Below are positions 23,490-35,418 of a stretch of DNA of 64,000 nt, piece after piece. Every line of letters starts with the position of its first letter. Within the stretch, counting starts at the first letter, position 1. Both the position numbers and the translations under genes were made by a program. The notes under the pieces were generated by a model. The model saw nothing but the letters and a program-made list of their open reading frames with translations. It did no database searches and was not told the DNA's origin. The stretch comes from Cordilura impudica (Eukaryota; Arthropoda; Insecta; Diptera; Scathophagidae), in assembly GCA_963682025.1 (NCBI GenBank), contig OY821520.1, forward strand, positions 1,355,001-1,419,000, read 5' to 3'.

Positions 23490-25060
23490 TTTATTTGATT
23501 TATTAAACTAACCGAGCCCTTTGGGCCATTATTATAAAAAAAAGTTATTATACGAATTGAAAATTCCAAATCAAAAATAATATATGATTACATATCCTTT
23601 CTTAATGAAAAAAGTAAATAAATAAATCCAAACAGATATTAAATTTTTGGATTACATATAAAAAGGTCAACTATAAAAAAAAACAAATTAATTAAAAATA
23701 ATAAATAAAAATATAAATCACTTTAACAAATTAAAGACCACATAATTTAAACATTATTAAGGCGATCATATTCAACAAGTTTGTTTCTAAATACATTTGC
23801 AGAAAAAGAAAATGACCTGAGTTCTAGCGGTAAAGGGTTCCAAATTCTCGAAACTCTTACCTGAAAAGATAATTCAGAAAAGAGAATTCAAGAAAGGAGG
23901 GCAATTAATTGAGGATTCCGAGAAGTACGTGAAAAAAATGAATAGTCGAAGTAAATATTCAGGACAATTGGATTTCAAAACTTTATAAAAGTGCAACAGA
24001 ATTCGAATATTTAAAAACCTCCTAAAACTACACCCCAAAAAAATCAGCAACATAATTGGAAATGGGTACACGAACTTTTATACGATATACAAAGCGAACT
24101 ATTTTATTAAGCAGAAGGTTATATTTCCGAATCTCCCTACCTGTAGATCCTGTAAATACTTTAGCACAATAAAGAATATTTGACATTAATAGTGCATGTG
24201 CGATACTTTTACTAAAATGGAGTGGCAAATGAAGGTTTAGAGATTACACCCGTCTTAAAATAAAGTTCACTTTTGAAGACAACCAATTAATATGGCGGTC
24301 AAAACGAAGATTAGAATCTATTAAGATTCCAAGACATTTCATAGACTCTAATTCAACAGGATCACGATTAATCATAATCGAGATACTAACTTCAGAAAAA
24401 TGGGATTTAAAAATCATTGCCTTAGTCTTAGAAGTATTAATGCAAAGGTTCGAACTAGAAACCCATACAGCAACGTCAGACAACCACACATTTATTAACC
24501 TCTCAAGCACATCAATAAATTGATGTTCTGAAGAAAAAATAGCTGAATATCATCAGCATAGATATAAGCTTCACAAGGAACCCCTTCATTGATTGAAAAA
24601 AGATCATTAATATATAATATAAACAGTAAGGGCCCTATAACAGACCCTTAGACAACCCCACTTGTTACAACCACCCAATCAGAATCAGAATTTTTAAGAT
24701 GTGTGAACTGAGACCTACTGATCAAATATGAAAAGTTTAATTGACATGACATTCTAGAAAATCCAAAAAAATTGCAAAGTTTTCGAATTTAAATTGAACG
24801 ACTTACACGACCAAAGGCTTTAGATAAATCAAGCGATAATAAAACTCCTACGTGATCCTTATCAACAATTCTCCTAATAGAATCAGTAATACCCAATAAA
24901 AAAGAAGAGGTGTTGTAACCCCTACGAAACCCAGATTGATAAGAATTGATTAAACAGTTTTCATCTAAGTATTTCATCATTCGCACATTCATAACATGCT
25001 CCACTGTCTTTGAAAGAATGGGAACAATAGAAATTGGTCTAAAATCATTACTATCGTTAT
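23490..25060 (-). pseudogene. 5'-truncated non-LTR retrotransposon (CR1/Jockey-type RT), decayed
   Basis: In minus-strand order: YQSGFRRGYNTSSFLLG and SLDLSKAFGRV (RT palm entry, 25004-24789), GPLLFILYINDLFSI and YADDIQLFF (catalytic YADD, about 24650-24545), INTSKTKAMIF and LGILIDSNLRFDRHI (thumb, 24510-24244), and RIWNPLPLELRSF near 23840. The frame is broken at least four times and one stop interrupts the segment before GPLLF. The 5' endonuclease is absent. Confidence 0.75.
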
Positions 25061-25129
25061 TCGAATATTAGTGCAACGAAGTGTCCTATTTCTATATCCA
25101 TGCCTTTATATATACACTAGAGGACCTCG

Positions 25130-26040
25130 TAGGGTCTTAAAATATTCCGTTTACGTAAAAAAATGTATTTCTCTATGACGTTATTAATATGAACTCTCTA
25201 GATAGCTAATAATAATATTTACTTTATATGGGAGCTGTCATACGCACTAATCCGACGCCGCCCATTTTTGGTTCGACTACGCATAATGAACTCGTTAATG
25301 AAGTCATAGGCCCTTATTATGAGTTTCATTCGATCTTCGCTGGCTATCGAACATCGACTATCGAATGTCAAATTCGTATTATGAGCTAGCAGCACGGTCG
25401 AAAATTTCGTTGTACAACGAATTTTCAATCGAACACAATTTTGCTTTCGATGCTGGATGACAGTTTGTAAAACTTATTGAAAATGTAAGTTGTAAATTAT
25501 TTTAATTTCATGAAATTGATCTGCCTTGTGTGCATTGCCGCAGCAGTTCATCTGTAGGAGACAACAATTCCATAAACGCCTCCTTGCAGTCGATATTTGC
25601 TCTAAATCTATAAACAAATGTTGTTAAAACCTCGCATACTCGATCATAGAACCATAATTCCATGTTAATAAATAATTAATTATTTTTTTCTTTAATAAAT
25701 TTGTAAACAAACAATGTTTATTTATAGTGCCGGCTGATAAATATGTACTATTTTGAATAATCCAATTGAGTGAAATTCACAATAGCGCTGTTTTATCGAA
25801 TGTGCGCCATAATATCAAATGAAAATTCGTTCGATCAGTTAATTCGACCACAATCGAAAATCGAAAGTTGCGAAAGATATGTGACGATAAATATTTACTT
25901 TGCATGGGAGGTGCCACGCCTACTAATACCATCCCGTCTAAATTATAAAAAAAAAAACTCGGAAGAGCTCGAACCGAACAGATATTGTAAATCTTAGCTC
26001 GATAGCTATTGTGATTCTGAAGATCATTCAATATCAATTT
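25130..26040. repeat. Patchwork of MITE-like repeat fragments
   Basis: 25390-25485 (TTTCGTTGTACAACGAATTT, then TTTGCTTTCGATGCTGGATG) recurs in reverse complement at 54393-54475. TAGGCCCTTATTATGAG at 25307 matches an end at 54480-54492. ATGGGAGCTGTCATACGCAC (25230) and ATGGGAGGTGCCACGCCTAC (25904) are related blocks. No gene. Confidence 0.45.
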
Positions 26041-26423
26041 CTTCGCTATCGCTTGATTCTAGAAGTAGAAGACACTTTTCTTTATGATTTCATGTTTTTT
26101 CAGACGAGTAAATAGTCCACAATCTAATGCATACATGAATATACGAATCAATATATCAAACATAATTTACCTGAAAGTGCCATTTTGAATTAAATTTATT
26201 ACAAAACTTTTTCTATTTCTCAGATTGACATTAACTTAATGATAATATAATGATAACTTGGATGAGAAGATTCGACATATTTTATATTATTTTTAAAAAT
26301 TTAACCAAATAATAAAGAACTGTTATTGCTATTTAAAATATTTCAGTTTTGCGACACCGGACATGTCGAAACCTATACTAGATAGCGGTGGCCATTTAGA
26401 TTTGTTTTCGCATTTAAATAGAT

Positions 26424-26848
26424 ACTAGAGGACCCCTGCTGCTCCGCAGCATTATATTATATTATATTAATTTTTACCAAAATTTGCCAAGAGAAGTTAA
26501 CGTACAGTAATGGCAAAATATGCCAAGAGAAGGTAACGTACAGTGAAAGTCAAGTTGATTGTCCACGCATAACTTTCCTCAAACCCACTGAGTGTTTTTA
26601 GACTTATGTCAACAGCCTACGTTAATTAGAACTCTAGTTATAGAGGTTTGAGTGGAGGAAAATATTGAAAAAATTTTGAAAAAAGTATAACTTGAGTAAG
26701 GTGGGTGTTGAGTAAATTCAAATGCTTGATGACATATCTGTGTCTAAATACCTTTCATTAAAAAAAAAAAAGTTAAGGAAATTGGCCGGATAGAACGGGC
26801 AGATGGACTGACTTTAGTTTTCATAAATTCTTTTAATATATAAGATTG
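26424..26848 (+). repeat. Dispersed repeat beginning ACTAGAGGACCCCTGCTGC
   Basis: The 5' end has the hairpin GCTGCTCCGCAGC and then TATTA repeats. The sequence then contains GCCAAGAGAAGTTAACGTAC twice in similar form. The first ~140 bp recur in reverse complement at 36158-36297. The 3' end is TTTTAATATATAAGATT. Superfamily unassigned. Confidence 0.55.
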
Positions 26849-27170
26849 TTTTTTTTTAAATTTTTTTCTGAAAAATTGTTAAATATATACATATATATTA
26901 CGACTCCCGATACAAAAAGTTTTCATTTTATCTTCAGAAACTGCGCATACTTACATATTAATAATATTAACACACAATTGTTTTCGAATTGTGTAATAAT
27001 TAATATTCAAACAAAAAATTAATTTAAAAAAGTATATATTAGATAGATGTATAGAAATATTAAAAAAGTCAGTATGTTTCATTCGTAACACAATAGAAAC
27101 TACTAAAAATTAAAAATTTATATATTTTATCAAGCATTAAAGTTGCTGATATTAGACTATTTGTTATAAC

Positions 27171-27541
27171 TAGCAGATTCCAGCCCTCGAAATTCAAATG
27201 CAAATTCTAGGAAATTTTATTTTTTCATTAAATAAAGACCCTAAAAGTATGCTAATCAATTATAGCCAATTCACAAATCAGCACAAAAAACAAACTCATT
27301 TTTATTACAAACACATTAACAAATTTAATAAACACACATAGCACATTATGTATGTGTTAGTAGCAAAATTTAAATGCAATGTACTCATAATAAAGGAAAA
27401 AAATTTAAAAATCTGTAAATCTGCAAAACGGCTAAAAAGAAATACCTTTCAAATAATAAACGTTTGGTCAAAATCGGGATAAATCGGTAGAACAAAACAT
27501 CGGTCACAAGAAATCGCCTAGCCTATTAATATTATAGATTT
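27171..27541 (+). repeat. Dispersed repeat beginning ACTAGCAGATTCCAGC
   Basis: A second copy lies at 56714-57055 in the same orientation. The shared 3' half includes CTGTAAATCTGCAAAACGGC and GAAATCGCCTAGCC, and both end near TTAATATTAT. Its start and end resemble the ACTAGAGG repeat at 26424, so the two may be one class. No coding sequence. Confidence 0.6.
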
Positions 27542-28105
27542 ACTTCTTTTGCCCCTATGTGTATTGTGGGCTTTATAACTTTATTCATCCAGACAACAAA
27601 TTGATGTGCATAAAATTCATACTCAAATTTGCTGGTTGCTTATTTTCTTTACCGATTAATATTCTTATTTTTGGTTGTTTGATTTGATTCGATTTGCTTT
27701 GTATTTGGAAATTTTAGAAACAAAATTTTTTTATTTTAAAAAGTTTTCTTATATAAAATTGAAATATATTTTGCATGAAAATATGGCCATTGGAGTAGTT
27801 AACTGATATAGACTTAAAATTTACTTTTGAGGATGATTTTTGTTTACGTGTACACATTTTCCATATCTTCAACTTGTTGGAAATAATTAATTTCGACCCA
27901 TTGTTTTGTGAAAAATGTGTCATTTGATTTGAGTTAAATCAGTTTGAATATACATAAAAAAAAAAAATTAAATAAAGTTTCGATTTGAAAGTACAAATTA
28001 AAAACTTTGAATGTGAACATATTGACAAAATTTTCCGTTAAAATAAAAAATCTCTAGTTAGTGTAACGAAAAAAAGTTCATCTTATTTAAAAGAGCGTTT
28101 AAAAA
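27542..28105. other. Upstream region of the 28106 gene
   Basis: AT-rich, without a recognised repeat. The last ~150 bp before the ATG should hold the promoter and 5' UTR, but no clear core elements could be identified. Confidence 0.35.
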
Positions 28106-29515
28106 ATGTCCTACCAAATAAAATCGACACCATACTTTCGACGCATGCTAACAACAAGCAAAAGAAATGGACAATTGCAAAAGTTAAAAGAAGAATATGA
28201 TCAAATAAAGGTGTTTAATGAGCATTCCATCGAAATGAAAATGCGGCAAGTACGCTTGAAACGATTGTTTAAGGAAATCGAAGAAATAAAAGAAACTTCA
28301 AATTTAAAAAAACGAAATTTGGGACCAACGAAAAAAACAGGAAATAAAACCAAAGAAGATCCACGTTTAAAAAACCTTATGAAAGCTAAAGATTTGGGTC
28401 AGTATTTTTCACGGCGCAATGCTGAGAGTATTGCTACCAGTGATATGGGTATTGTTCGAAGTAATGGATGTTCCAAATTTGGGTTACTTTCTCAAAAACA
28501 AGAACAAGAGAGGTGTAGATTAGAGGAGGAGTTGCTCAAAGCACGTGTGGCAAAACGAATTAAATATGGCAATGATATTTCGTGTTGGAATATGTATAAA
28601 CTTCAAAGAAGTTATCTACGAAAGGAGATTTCACACGGATTATCCGAAAATCATAAACAATCTCAAATCGAAGCGAAAAATCCAAATGATCCAAACAGTG
28701 AGACATGTTTGTTTGTTGATAGAGAGATGCTTAAACAGATGATCAGTTACGGCAAAATCATATCCGATACGAATTTAAAAGAAAAGCAAAAAAAACAAAA
28801 GTCCTTAAGTTTTTCTAGCGATTGTATTGGGATTCATTCCGAACCAGCTGACGATACAAAATCTATTTTGAATTCAAAAGATAATCGACATTCAGTACAT
28901 GACTTAAGCTGTGCAGATGTAGATGTTACCCTTTATAAAAGCTGTGATGACATCAACGATATTCAAGTTAATGGCAATGATCATCTGGAACCCATGATGG
29001 TATCTTGTAATTCCAGTGAAGCAGAAAAACGTAATAAAGCCAAAATACAATGGTGTAAATTAGCTGATTTTATTCGAAGCAGTTTAACTTTGCAACGACC
29101 AAAACAAGCATTACATTGTTTAGACAAAAGCGAAGAAATGGTAGAAAATCAACTACGCTGCATATCGAATGGCACAAACTTGCCACAAACTGATATCATT
29201 CCAAGTAGAGACGAACAACTGAATCTTTCTGAAAACGATGACGAATACAACAATGAAAAGTTCTTTAATTCTGAAATTTTATTTGAATCTATTTCAACCT
29301 GTTCCCCAACGTCAACGTCGACGTCAATGTCAATGTCAACGTTACCGCCCCAACCCTCACCTGCTCTGATGCAACTCAAATTAAAACCTGTGAAAAAAAT
29401 ACCTAAAGATGATCAGATTGTAGACCTTATTGATCAATGTACACCGTATTCAATGGATATTTTTAAAAAGCAAGTATGTCCAATGCGACGAATTTTTAAA
29501 CATCATAATGAGTGA
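28106..29515 (+). CDS. Uncharacterised charged protein, single exon, 469 aa
   Basis: An uninterrupted frame with AAAAAATG context. I do not recognise the family. The N-terminal 60 residues are basic and helical with coiled-coil character (GQLQKLKEEYDQIKVFNEHS to RLKRLFKEIEEIKE). Two further charged helical parts follow (SQKQEQERCRLEEELLKARV near 135 and WNMYKLQRSYLRKEIS near 160). The C-terminal half is Ser/Asp-rich and includes a Thr/Ser/Met low-complexity run (about 405-418) before a compact end (DLIDQCTPYSMDIFKKQVCP). No signal peptide or membrane segment is visible. AATAAA at 29809 would give a ~300-nt 3' UTR. The length, balanced codons in a very AT-rich setting and absence of repeats argue that it is a real gene, possibly fast-evolving. 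Confidence 0.7.
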   Translation: MSYQIKSTPYFRRMLTTSKRNGQLQKLKEEYDQIKVFNEHSIEMKMRQVRLKRLFKEIEEIKETSNLKKRNLGPTKKTGNKTKEDPRLKNLMKAKDLGQYFSRRNAESIATSDMGIVRSNGCSKFGLLSQKQEQERCRLEEELLKARVAKRIKYGNDISCWNMYKLQRSYLRKEISHGLSENHKQSQIEAKNPNDPNSETCLFVDREMLKQMISYGKIISDTNLKEKQKKQKSLSFSSDCIGIHSEPADDTKSILNSKDNRHSVHDLSCADVDVTLYKSCDDINDIQVNGNDHLEPMMVSCNSSEAEKRNKAKIQWCKLADFIRSSLTLQRPKQALHCLDKSEEMVENQLRCISNGTNLPQTDIIPSRDEQLNLSENDDEYNNEKFFNSEILFESISTCSPTSTSTSMSMSTLPPQPSPALMQLKLKPVKKIPKDDQIVDLIDQCTPYSMDIFKKQVCPMRRIFKHHNE

Positions 29516-30700
29516 AATTTGGATTTCAAACAATAGAACCAAATTCAGTTTTTCTCATTTTTGATGGAATAGAATTTTAAATGGCAAATATCCAATTTAA
29601 TGCTAAATTTACAATGCAAGTTTGATGATTTTCGAAATTAAACATTTTATTTACAGAAAGTTTAAGCTTTCATTGTATTGTTAGTAAAGAATTTTTGAAG
29701 AAACGCATTTTAATCAATTTCTGTTGAATTTTTCTTGTTTTCAATTTAACAAAGCAAGCTATTACGAAATAATGATATTGTTTGTATTTCATTTTTTTTT
29801 TCTTTTTCAATAAATGGACCAAATTAAAAATAAATCACATAAAATTTGGGAATCACACAGAATTTATTAATTTACAAAAAGTCCCAAAAGCCAAAAACAC
29901 ATGATTTGTATCAAATGAATAATCTCACAATTAGGCTGAATAACTTAACTATTGCTTGTTTGTTGAATTTATTTAAAATTTACATTTGAAATCTGTAAAG
30001 GAATGGGTAAATGAATGACAAGTATATTATATATATTATCTTTCGACTTAATTTCTCCCCAATGCGGTGTATTGTACTTAGCCACGTTAATTAATTACAC
30101 TATGTAACAAGCAAAAATTCCTTTGCAAAAATCATCTTTATTTCAAATTCCGATTCGATTCGATTCTGTTATGCGAGACGTCAACAAGCTTTAAATTACG
30201 CCAGCTTTAAGTTTTCATATCATTTTTTGATAAAGCTATTAGTTTTGAAATTATTGAGGCACAAGTGGAAAAAATAATTTGTTCTTTTTTTAAATTATTA
30301 AATTTTTGAATTGAAAAAATTCATAAAAAATAGAAAGCAACAAATACCAGTTTTAGCACTTAATCTTAAAGTTGTATGTAATAGAAATAAAATAAATTTT
30401 GTTTCATGAAAGTAAAAGTACCTAGTTTTGATAGCGAAAAGATTTTTTTACTAGCATTACCAAAAATTCAAACAACAGTTCATTTGAGTAACATTTAATA
30501 GATATTTTTTTAACAAACAAAGCTAAAAAGTAGTTATATTTTATTAAAAAAGATTAACAAAGCATAATCTCAAAATAATTTTGTTAGGATAGCTGAAGAA
30601 ATAAAATGCGACCAATCTATTTAACTGCGTTTATTCAACTGACTTAAATAATGTTCTCGCCTAACAATTGAAAGAATGCATTTATAATAAGTAGTAATAA
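29516..30700. other. 3' UTR then AT-rich intergenic DNA
   Basis: The 3' UTR probably ends just after 29814. The remainder shows no coding or recognised repeats. Confidence 0.4.
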
Positions 30701-33640
30701 GGGTTTTCACTCTTGGTAGTAAAGTACCCTTGTAACCCTTGTAAATTTTGTAGATATAGTAAAATTACTACTATCTATTATAGTCAGAGTTCAGAAAAAA
30801 ACACACACTGAATAAAAAACTCGTACATATATGTAAACAAACATAACTAGACCAACACACACATATTTTTATTTTCATATCAATTATGTGCGTTTCTAAA
30901 TTTTCTACGGTGCCCAACACCATCATGACTGTGTTCGTTTTAATATTTCGTTATTTACACGAACATTTTTCTATCACGTACTTTTTGTTTCGATCACACA
31001 TAAACCACACAGATTCGAATGTTGCTTTATTTGAAGTTCGTGTTCTGGTACGTGTACTGAAAAAAAAAAACAGAACATGTACAATAAACAGGTTCGAGTT
31101 CAGTTATATTTTATGTAGTGTTTTGGCTCGTGTACTAAGAAAAAATAGAACATGTACAATAAACAGGTTCGAGTTCAGTTATATTTTAAGTCATGTTCTG
31201 GCTCGTGTACTAAGAAAAAATAGAACATGTACAATAAACAGGTTCGAGTTCAGTTATATTTTAAGTCATGTTCTGGCTCGTGTACTAAGAAAAAATAGAA
31301 CATGTACAATAAACAGGTTCGAGTTCAGTTATATTTTAAATTCGTGTTCTGGCTCGTGTACTGCGAAAAATTTAAACATCAATTCGCGATCTGATACACC
31401 CCGATAAAAACGACGACAATTGTTTCAACCAAATTTATTAAAATATTGACCCTTTTTTATGACTTACGTTGCAAATTGTTTACAATTGTCAAATATTTTA
31501 AAATTTTATTGACCATTTTTTTGTGATTTACGTTGAAATTATTTACAATTGTTTTTATTGACTGGTTTTTATTTTAATAAAAGATGGTAATAAAATACTT
31601 AAGACACAAAAACTGCACACTGCACTTAAATCTTTCTTGCAGGTTTCAATCAGACATGTAAATTTTTTAGTTTCGCTATTAAAAGTTGCGTATTTTTTAT
31701 AGCAAAACTTATTTCTGTTATTGCTTTCCAATTTTTTTAATTTTCACAAAATATTTGCAATTTACACAATAACACAGTACACTTATAGATCACGATCTAA
31801 TGAAAACTGAACCACTTTTAATGAATAAATGACGCACGCACTCGCTATTTATTGCAAAATCAATTGCGTGAAATTGTAACACTTGCAAGCAATTGTAACT
31901 TAAGTCATAAAAAAGGGACAATAAAATATGAAAATATTTTTTTTGGGTTTTTTTATTGACACTCTATTGTGTTTTTACGCAAAAAATCCCAAAAACTCAT
32001 TGTGAAAAGGATTGTGCATTGACACTAATTGGTTCGCAAATTAAGGGTGGGTGATTGTGTTTTTTATGATGCAAAATTTGTTTGTGTCTAAAGTTATTTG
32101 TTACCAAAAAAAAAAAAAAAAATGTTTGCAAAAGATCCTAACAACCAACAAGTGTGTCTTTTATGCCGCAAAATTGGGTTTTTTGTCTATGACACTAATT
32201 AGTTGCGAAAATAGGGGTGGGTAATGCAAAAAAAATAACAGCCAACATGTGTAACTTTTATGATGCTAAATAGTTTTTGTGTCTTAAGTATTTTATTACC
32301 ATATTTTATTAAGATAAAAACCAGTCAATAAAAACAATTGTAAATAATTTCAACGTAAATCACAAAAAAATGGCCAATAAAATTTTAAAATATTTGACAA
32401 TTGTAAACAATTTGCAACGTAAGTCATAAAAAAGGGTCAATAAAATTTTAATAAATTTGGTTGAAACAATTGTCGTCGTTTTTATCGGGGTGTACCAGAT
32501 CGCGAATTGATGTTTCAATTTTTCGCAGTACACGAGCCAGAACACGAATTTAAAATATAACTGAACTCGAACCTGTTTATTGTACATTTTCTTTTTTTTC
32601 TTAGTACACGAGCCAGAACACGACTTAAAATATAACTGAACTCGAACCTGTTTATTGTACATGTTCTGCCTCTTAGTACACGAGCCAGAACACGACTTAA
32701 AATATAACTGAACTCGAACCTGTTTATTGTACATGTTCTGTTTTTTCTTAGTACACGAGCCACAACACGACTTAAAATATAACTGAACTCGAACCTGTTT
32801 ATTGTACATGTTCAGTTTTTTTTTCAGTACACGTACCAGAACACGAACTTCAAATAAAGCAACACTCAAATCTGTGTGGTTTATGTGTGATCGAAATAAA
32901 AAGTACTTGATAGAAACATGTTCGTGTAAATAACGAAATATTAAAACGAACACAGTCATGATTGTGTTTGGCACCGTAGAAAATTTAGAAACGCACATAA
33001 TTGGTATGAAAATAAAGATATGTGTTGGCTGCTTTTGAACAGAACATTGGTGTTTCATGTGTGTATTTTCTGAACCTTGATTATAGTACATCTACAAGTT
33101 TAAACATTTACAAGACTGAAACAGCTGATTGTTGAGCTGCTAAAACAATTGTTTATTTTTTTATTTTTCATTTTCAATTCGACTAACCCTCAGCATTTGC
33201 AAAAATTTGTTGTCATATAATTGGGGTTAAGACATTTAGTTCATTTTGGAACCGAATTCCAAGCTCCGCGGCGGTACACTTTAACTAAAATAATGTCATC
33301 AACTATTTCATCTAAAATGTGGTAAATGGCATCATGTTCTCATGTATCTACAAAAAGAGAGTAGTTATATTTTTGTATTGTTTTTATTATTGCAAGTAAT
33401 ACCGTACCTTCAATATCCAGAATCTATGCAAATTCTATTTCGTCAACTACATTTTGTTCTAAAAAATTTATAATTTTTTCTTTTTCCGTAGTTTTGGGCA
33501 TTTTACTTATCTGCAAATTCTTGTTGATATTTAAAGTTTTCAAATTACAATACACAACACAAAAGACGTTCACGCTTTGTAGTATAAAATAGTTGTAAAT
33601 ATAACAGGGTTGTAAATTTAACACCAAGAGTGAATACCGC
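30701..33640. mobile_element. Foldback element with long tandem-bearing inverted repeats (Harbinger-like ends)
   Basis: The ends are GGGTTTTCACTCTTGGT at 30701 and the complement of GCGGTATTCACTCTTGGT ending at 33640, both beside TAA (30698-30700 and 33641-33643). A 3-bp TAA duplication suggests PIF/Harbinger. Arms of about 820 bp (about 30790-31612 and 32270-33080) are near-complementary, with a ~660-bp middle that contains two related blocks (GACACTAATTGGTTCGC at 32022 and GACACTAATTAGTTGCG at 32193). The right side carries ~550 bp extra with a broken minus-strand frame (MPKTTEKEKIINFLEQNVVD, from 33501), perhaps a transposase or accessory-gene remnant. Confidence 0.65.
31060..31365. repeat. 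Tandem 75-bp units in the left foldback arm
   Basis: Four units spaced exactly 75 bp start at about 31071, 31146, 31221 and 31296, each with AGAACATGTACAATAAACAG and GTTCTGGCTCGTGTACT-type blocks. The right arm (32540-32830) holds four complementary units with small length changes. Because 75 is a multiple of three, the left array stays open in frame; this is a by-product rather than evidence for a protein. Confidence 0.85.
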
Positions 33641-33709
33641 TAATATGTTATGACAATTTCGACGTTTGTTTTTTCCTGAGTTCGATTCTCTTATAAGTAA
33701 TCAAATAGA

Positions 33710-34850
33710 ATCTCATATCATATTTTAATTCCATAGCCCCTGATAACGTTGCTCCATGGTCATAAGTTGTTGATGAAATCGTTAACCATGCTCGTCCAAA
33801 TGCGAATGCAAGAAATAAATTTTTAGTAACATTTTTAAAACGAAAATTAGAAATTTAGAAAAATAAACAATCATAAATAAAAAATTCATTTAATTACTAT
33901 TTATCAATTCTTGAATAGTTTTCAAGCAAATCACGAACGATTTATTTGTAATTTGGACTCCTGATGTTTCCTAGCAAGTTGGAAACAATTTGTCGAAATG
34001 AATTCCACGCAGCTTTCTCATGTGGTGATAATAACTCCAATTTTTGCAAATGAAAGATTTGGAAATATCTTTTTTAAATAAGCAAAGGCTCTACTCTCTT
34101 TGTCCAGTGCTTTAACAAAATTTGTAACTAAGACCAGCTTTATATGTAGTGGTGGTAATATTACATTGTCCTTGTTAATCAATGAAGACTAGGCAATATT
34201 TTGTATAGCCACGTTGGAGGCCTGTTAAAATAGCAACAACTTTTAAGTCGTAACACACTTTCCAAGTATTCTTTTCATAGTTTAAATTTCTTAACAAATT
34301 TCTTTCATATTCACGGCATGTGCAATTGCTTAAGGCTTTTTCTGCTACTATCAACAAATAGCCTCCACTCGCGACATATTTTTGGCCGATTTTCTTAAAA
34401 AGACCACCCTTGTCGTACAAAAGCACATATTATCTTTTGCTTTATAAAAATTGGCATATGGCTTATGTCGGTTCCGGTACGCAGTTGACTTGAAGTTATT
34501 TTCTAAGAAATTTCGCTTTCTTAAGCGAGATGCTAAAAGCTCCGATATCTCTTTAATTAGCTCGAGGTCTCTTATAAGTTCATTTAGCTCAAGTTGATTG
34601 TAAAGCTTCAGTCTTAGATCATCTGATGTACTACACATGGTGTGGGGGGGTGGGTGATAAAATGAAACTATATGGTATATGGCATGGATTTTCAGGAAGT
34701 GACTTTCTATCTTGAGGTTGTGTAAATCCACCTGCTGAAACGGTGGCGTAGGACCATTGCACATGTTTTCCAAAACAGCTTTTAGTCCTTAAACAGAAAT
34801 AGCATACAGATTGATGGCCCGATGTTTTTCTCCACATCATAGGTTGTAGA
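33710..34850 (-). pseudogene. Broken copy of a repeat-encoded arthropod protein
   Basis: Minus-strand pieces in order: LNELIRDLELIKEISELLAS and FYKAKDNMCFC (34773-34351), WKVCYDLKVVAILTGLQRGY and TKYCLVFID (34426-34175), then scattered GNVILPPLHIK, AFAYLKK and EHG-RFHQQLMTMEQRYQGLW across frames down to 33720. I recognise this motif series from an uncharacterised, repetitive protein family common in insects and other arthropods and probably carried by a mobile element. At least three frame breaks are present. Confidence 0.6.
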
Positions 34851-34897
34851 GTTTTCTTGTGTGTTCTGTAAGTTGAGAAAAATAATACATATCGATG

Positions 34898-35156
34898 TAA
34901 TACATATAAAAAAGGCGTAACTCAATTTTTTTGTTACTTTACAGGAAAAGGAAAAAAATAAAATCCGTAAAATTTTAGATACAAGAAAAAGTTTTAATGC
35001 AATTTTTAATAAAAAGAGTCAACACATTTTATTTCTCATTTAAAAAAAAATTTGGGGCAAGGTACATCTGACATTTGTCTACCAGAATAAACAAAAAACA
35101 CTATTTGGGAAAAAAATTGAGTTACGCCTTTTTTATATTAAGCCATCGATATATAT
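34898..35156. repeat. Short MITE with 45-bp inverted ends
   Basis: ATATAAAAAAGGCGTAACTC at about 34905 and its complement GAGTTACGCCTTTTTTATAT at about 35120, with further matching (ATCGATG) outside. About 260 bp, no coding. Confidence 0.7.
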
Positions 35157-35418
35157 AAAAATTTACTTAAAAGTATTTACTAAGAGTTCGATGAAGATGG
35201 ATTTGTTAAAATAACTCGGCAATTATCACATATTGAACTGGGTGTCCAGTATTGGTCAATGTTTTCTACCTTTATTTTAAAAAAATCTTTGTATTTAATT
35301 TCTAAAATATTTAAAATTTGCGGCATTTATTTTTGGTCATAAATTTGCCGCTCACATAACAAAATTTATCCGGCTCATTTTACACAACATTTTTCTTTTC
35401 TTTTTTGTGGTAATTTTT

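Noticed and set aside
30886..31407. 173-codon frame in the left foldback arm
   Set aside because: It is the 75-bp tandem unit translated; the right-arm counterpart has length changes that break it.
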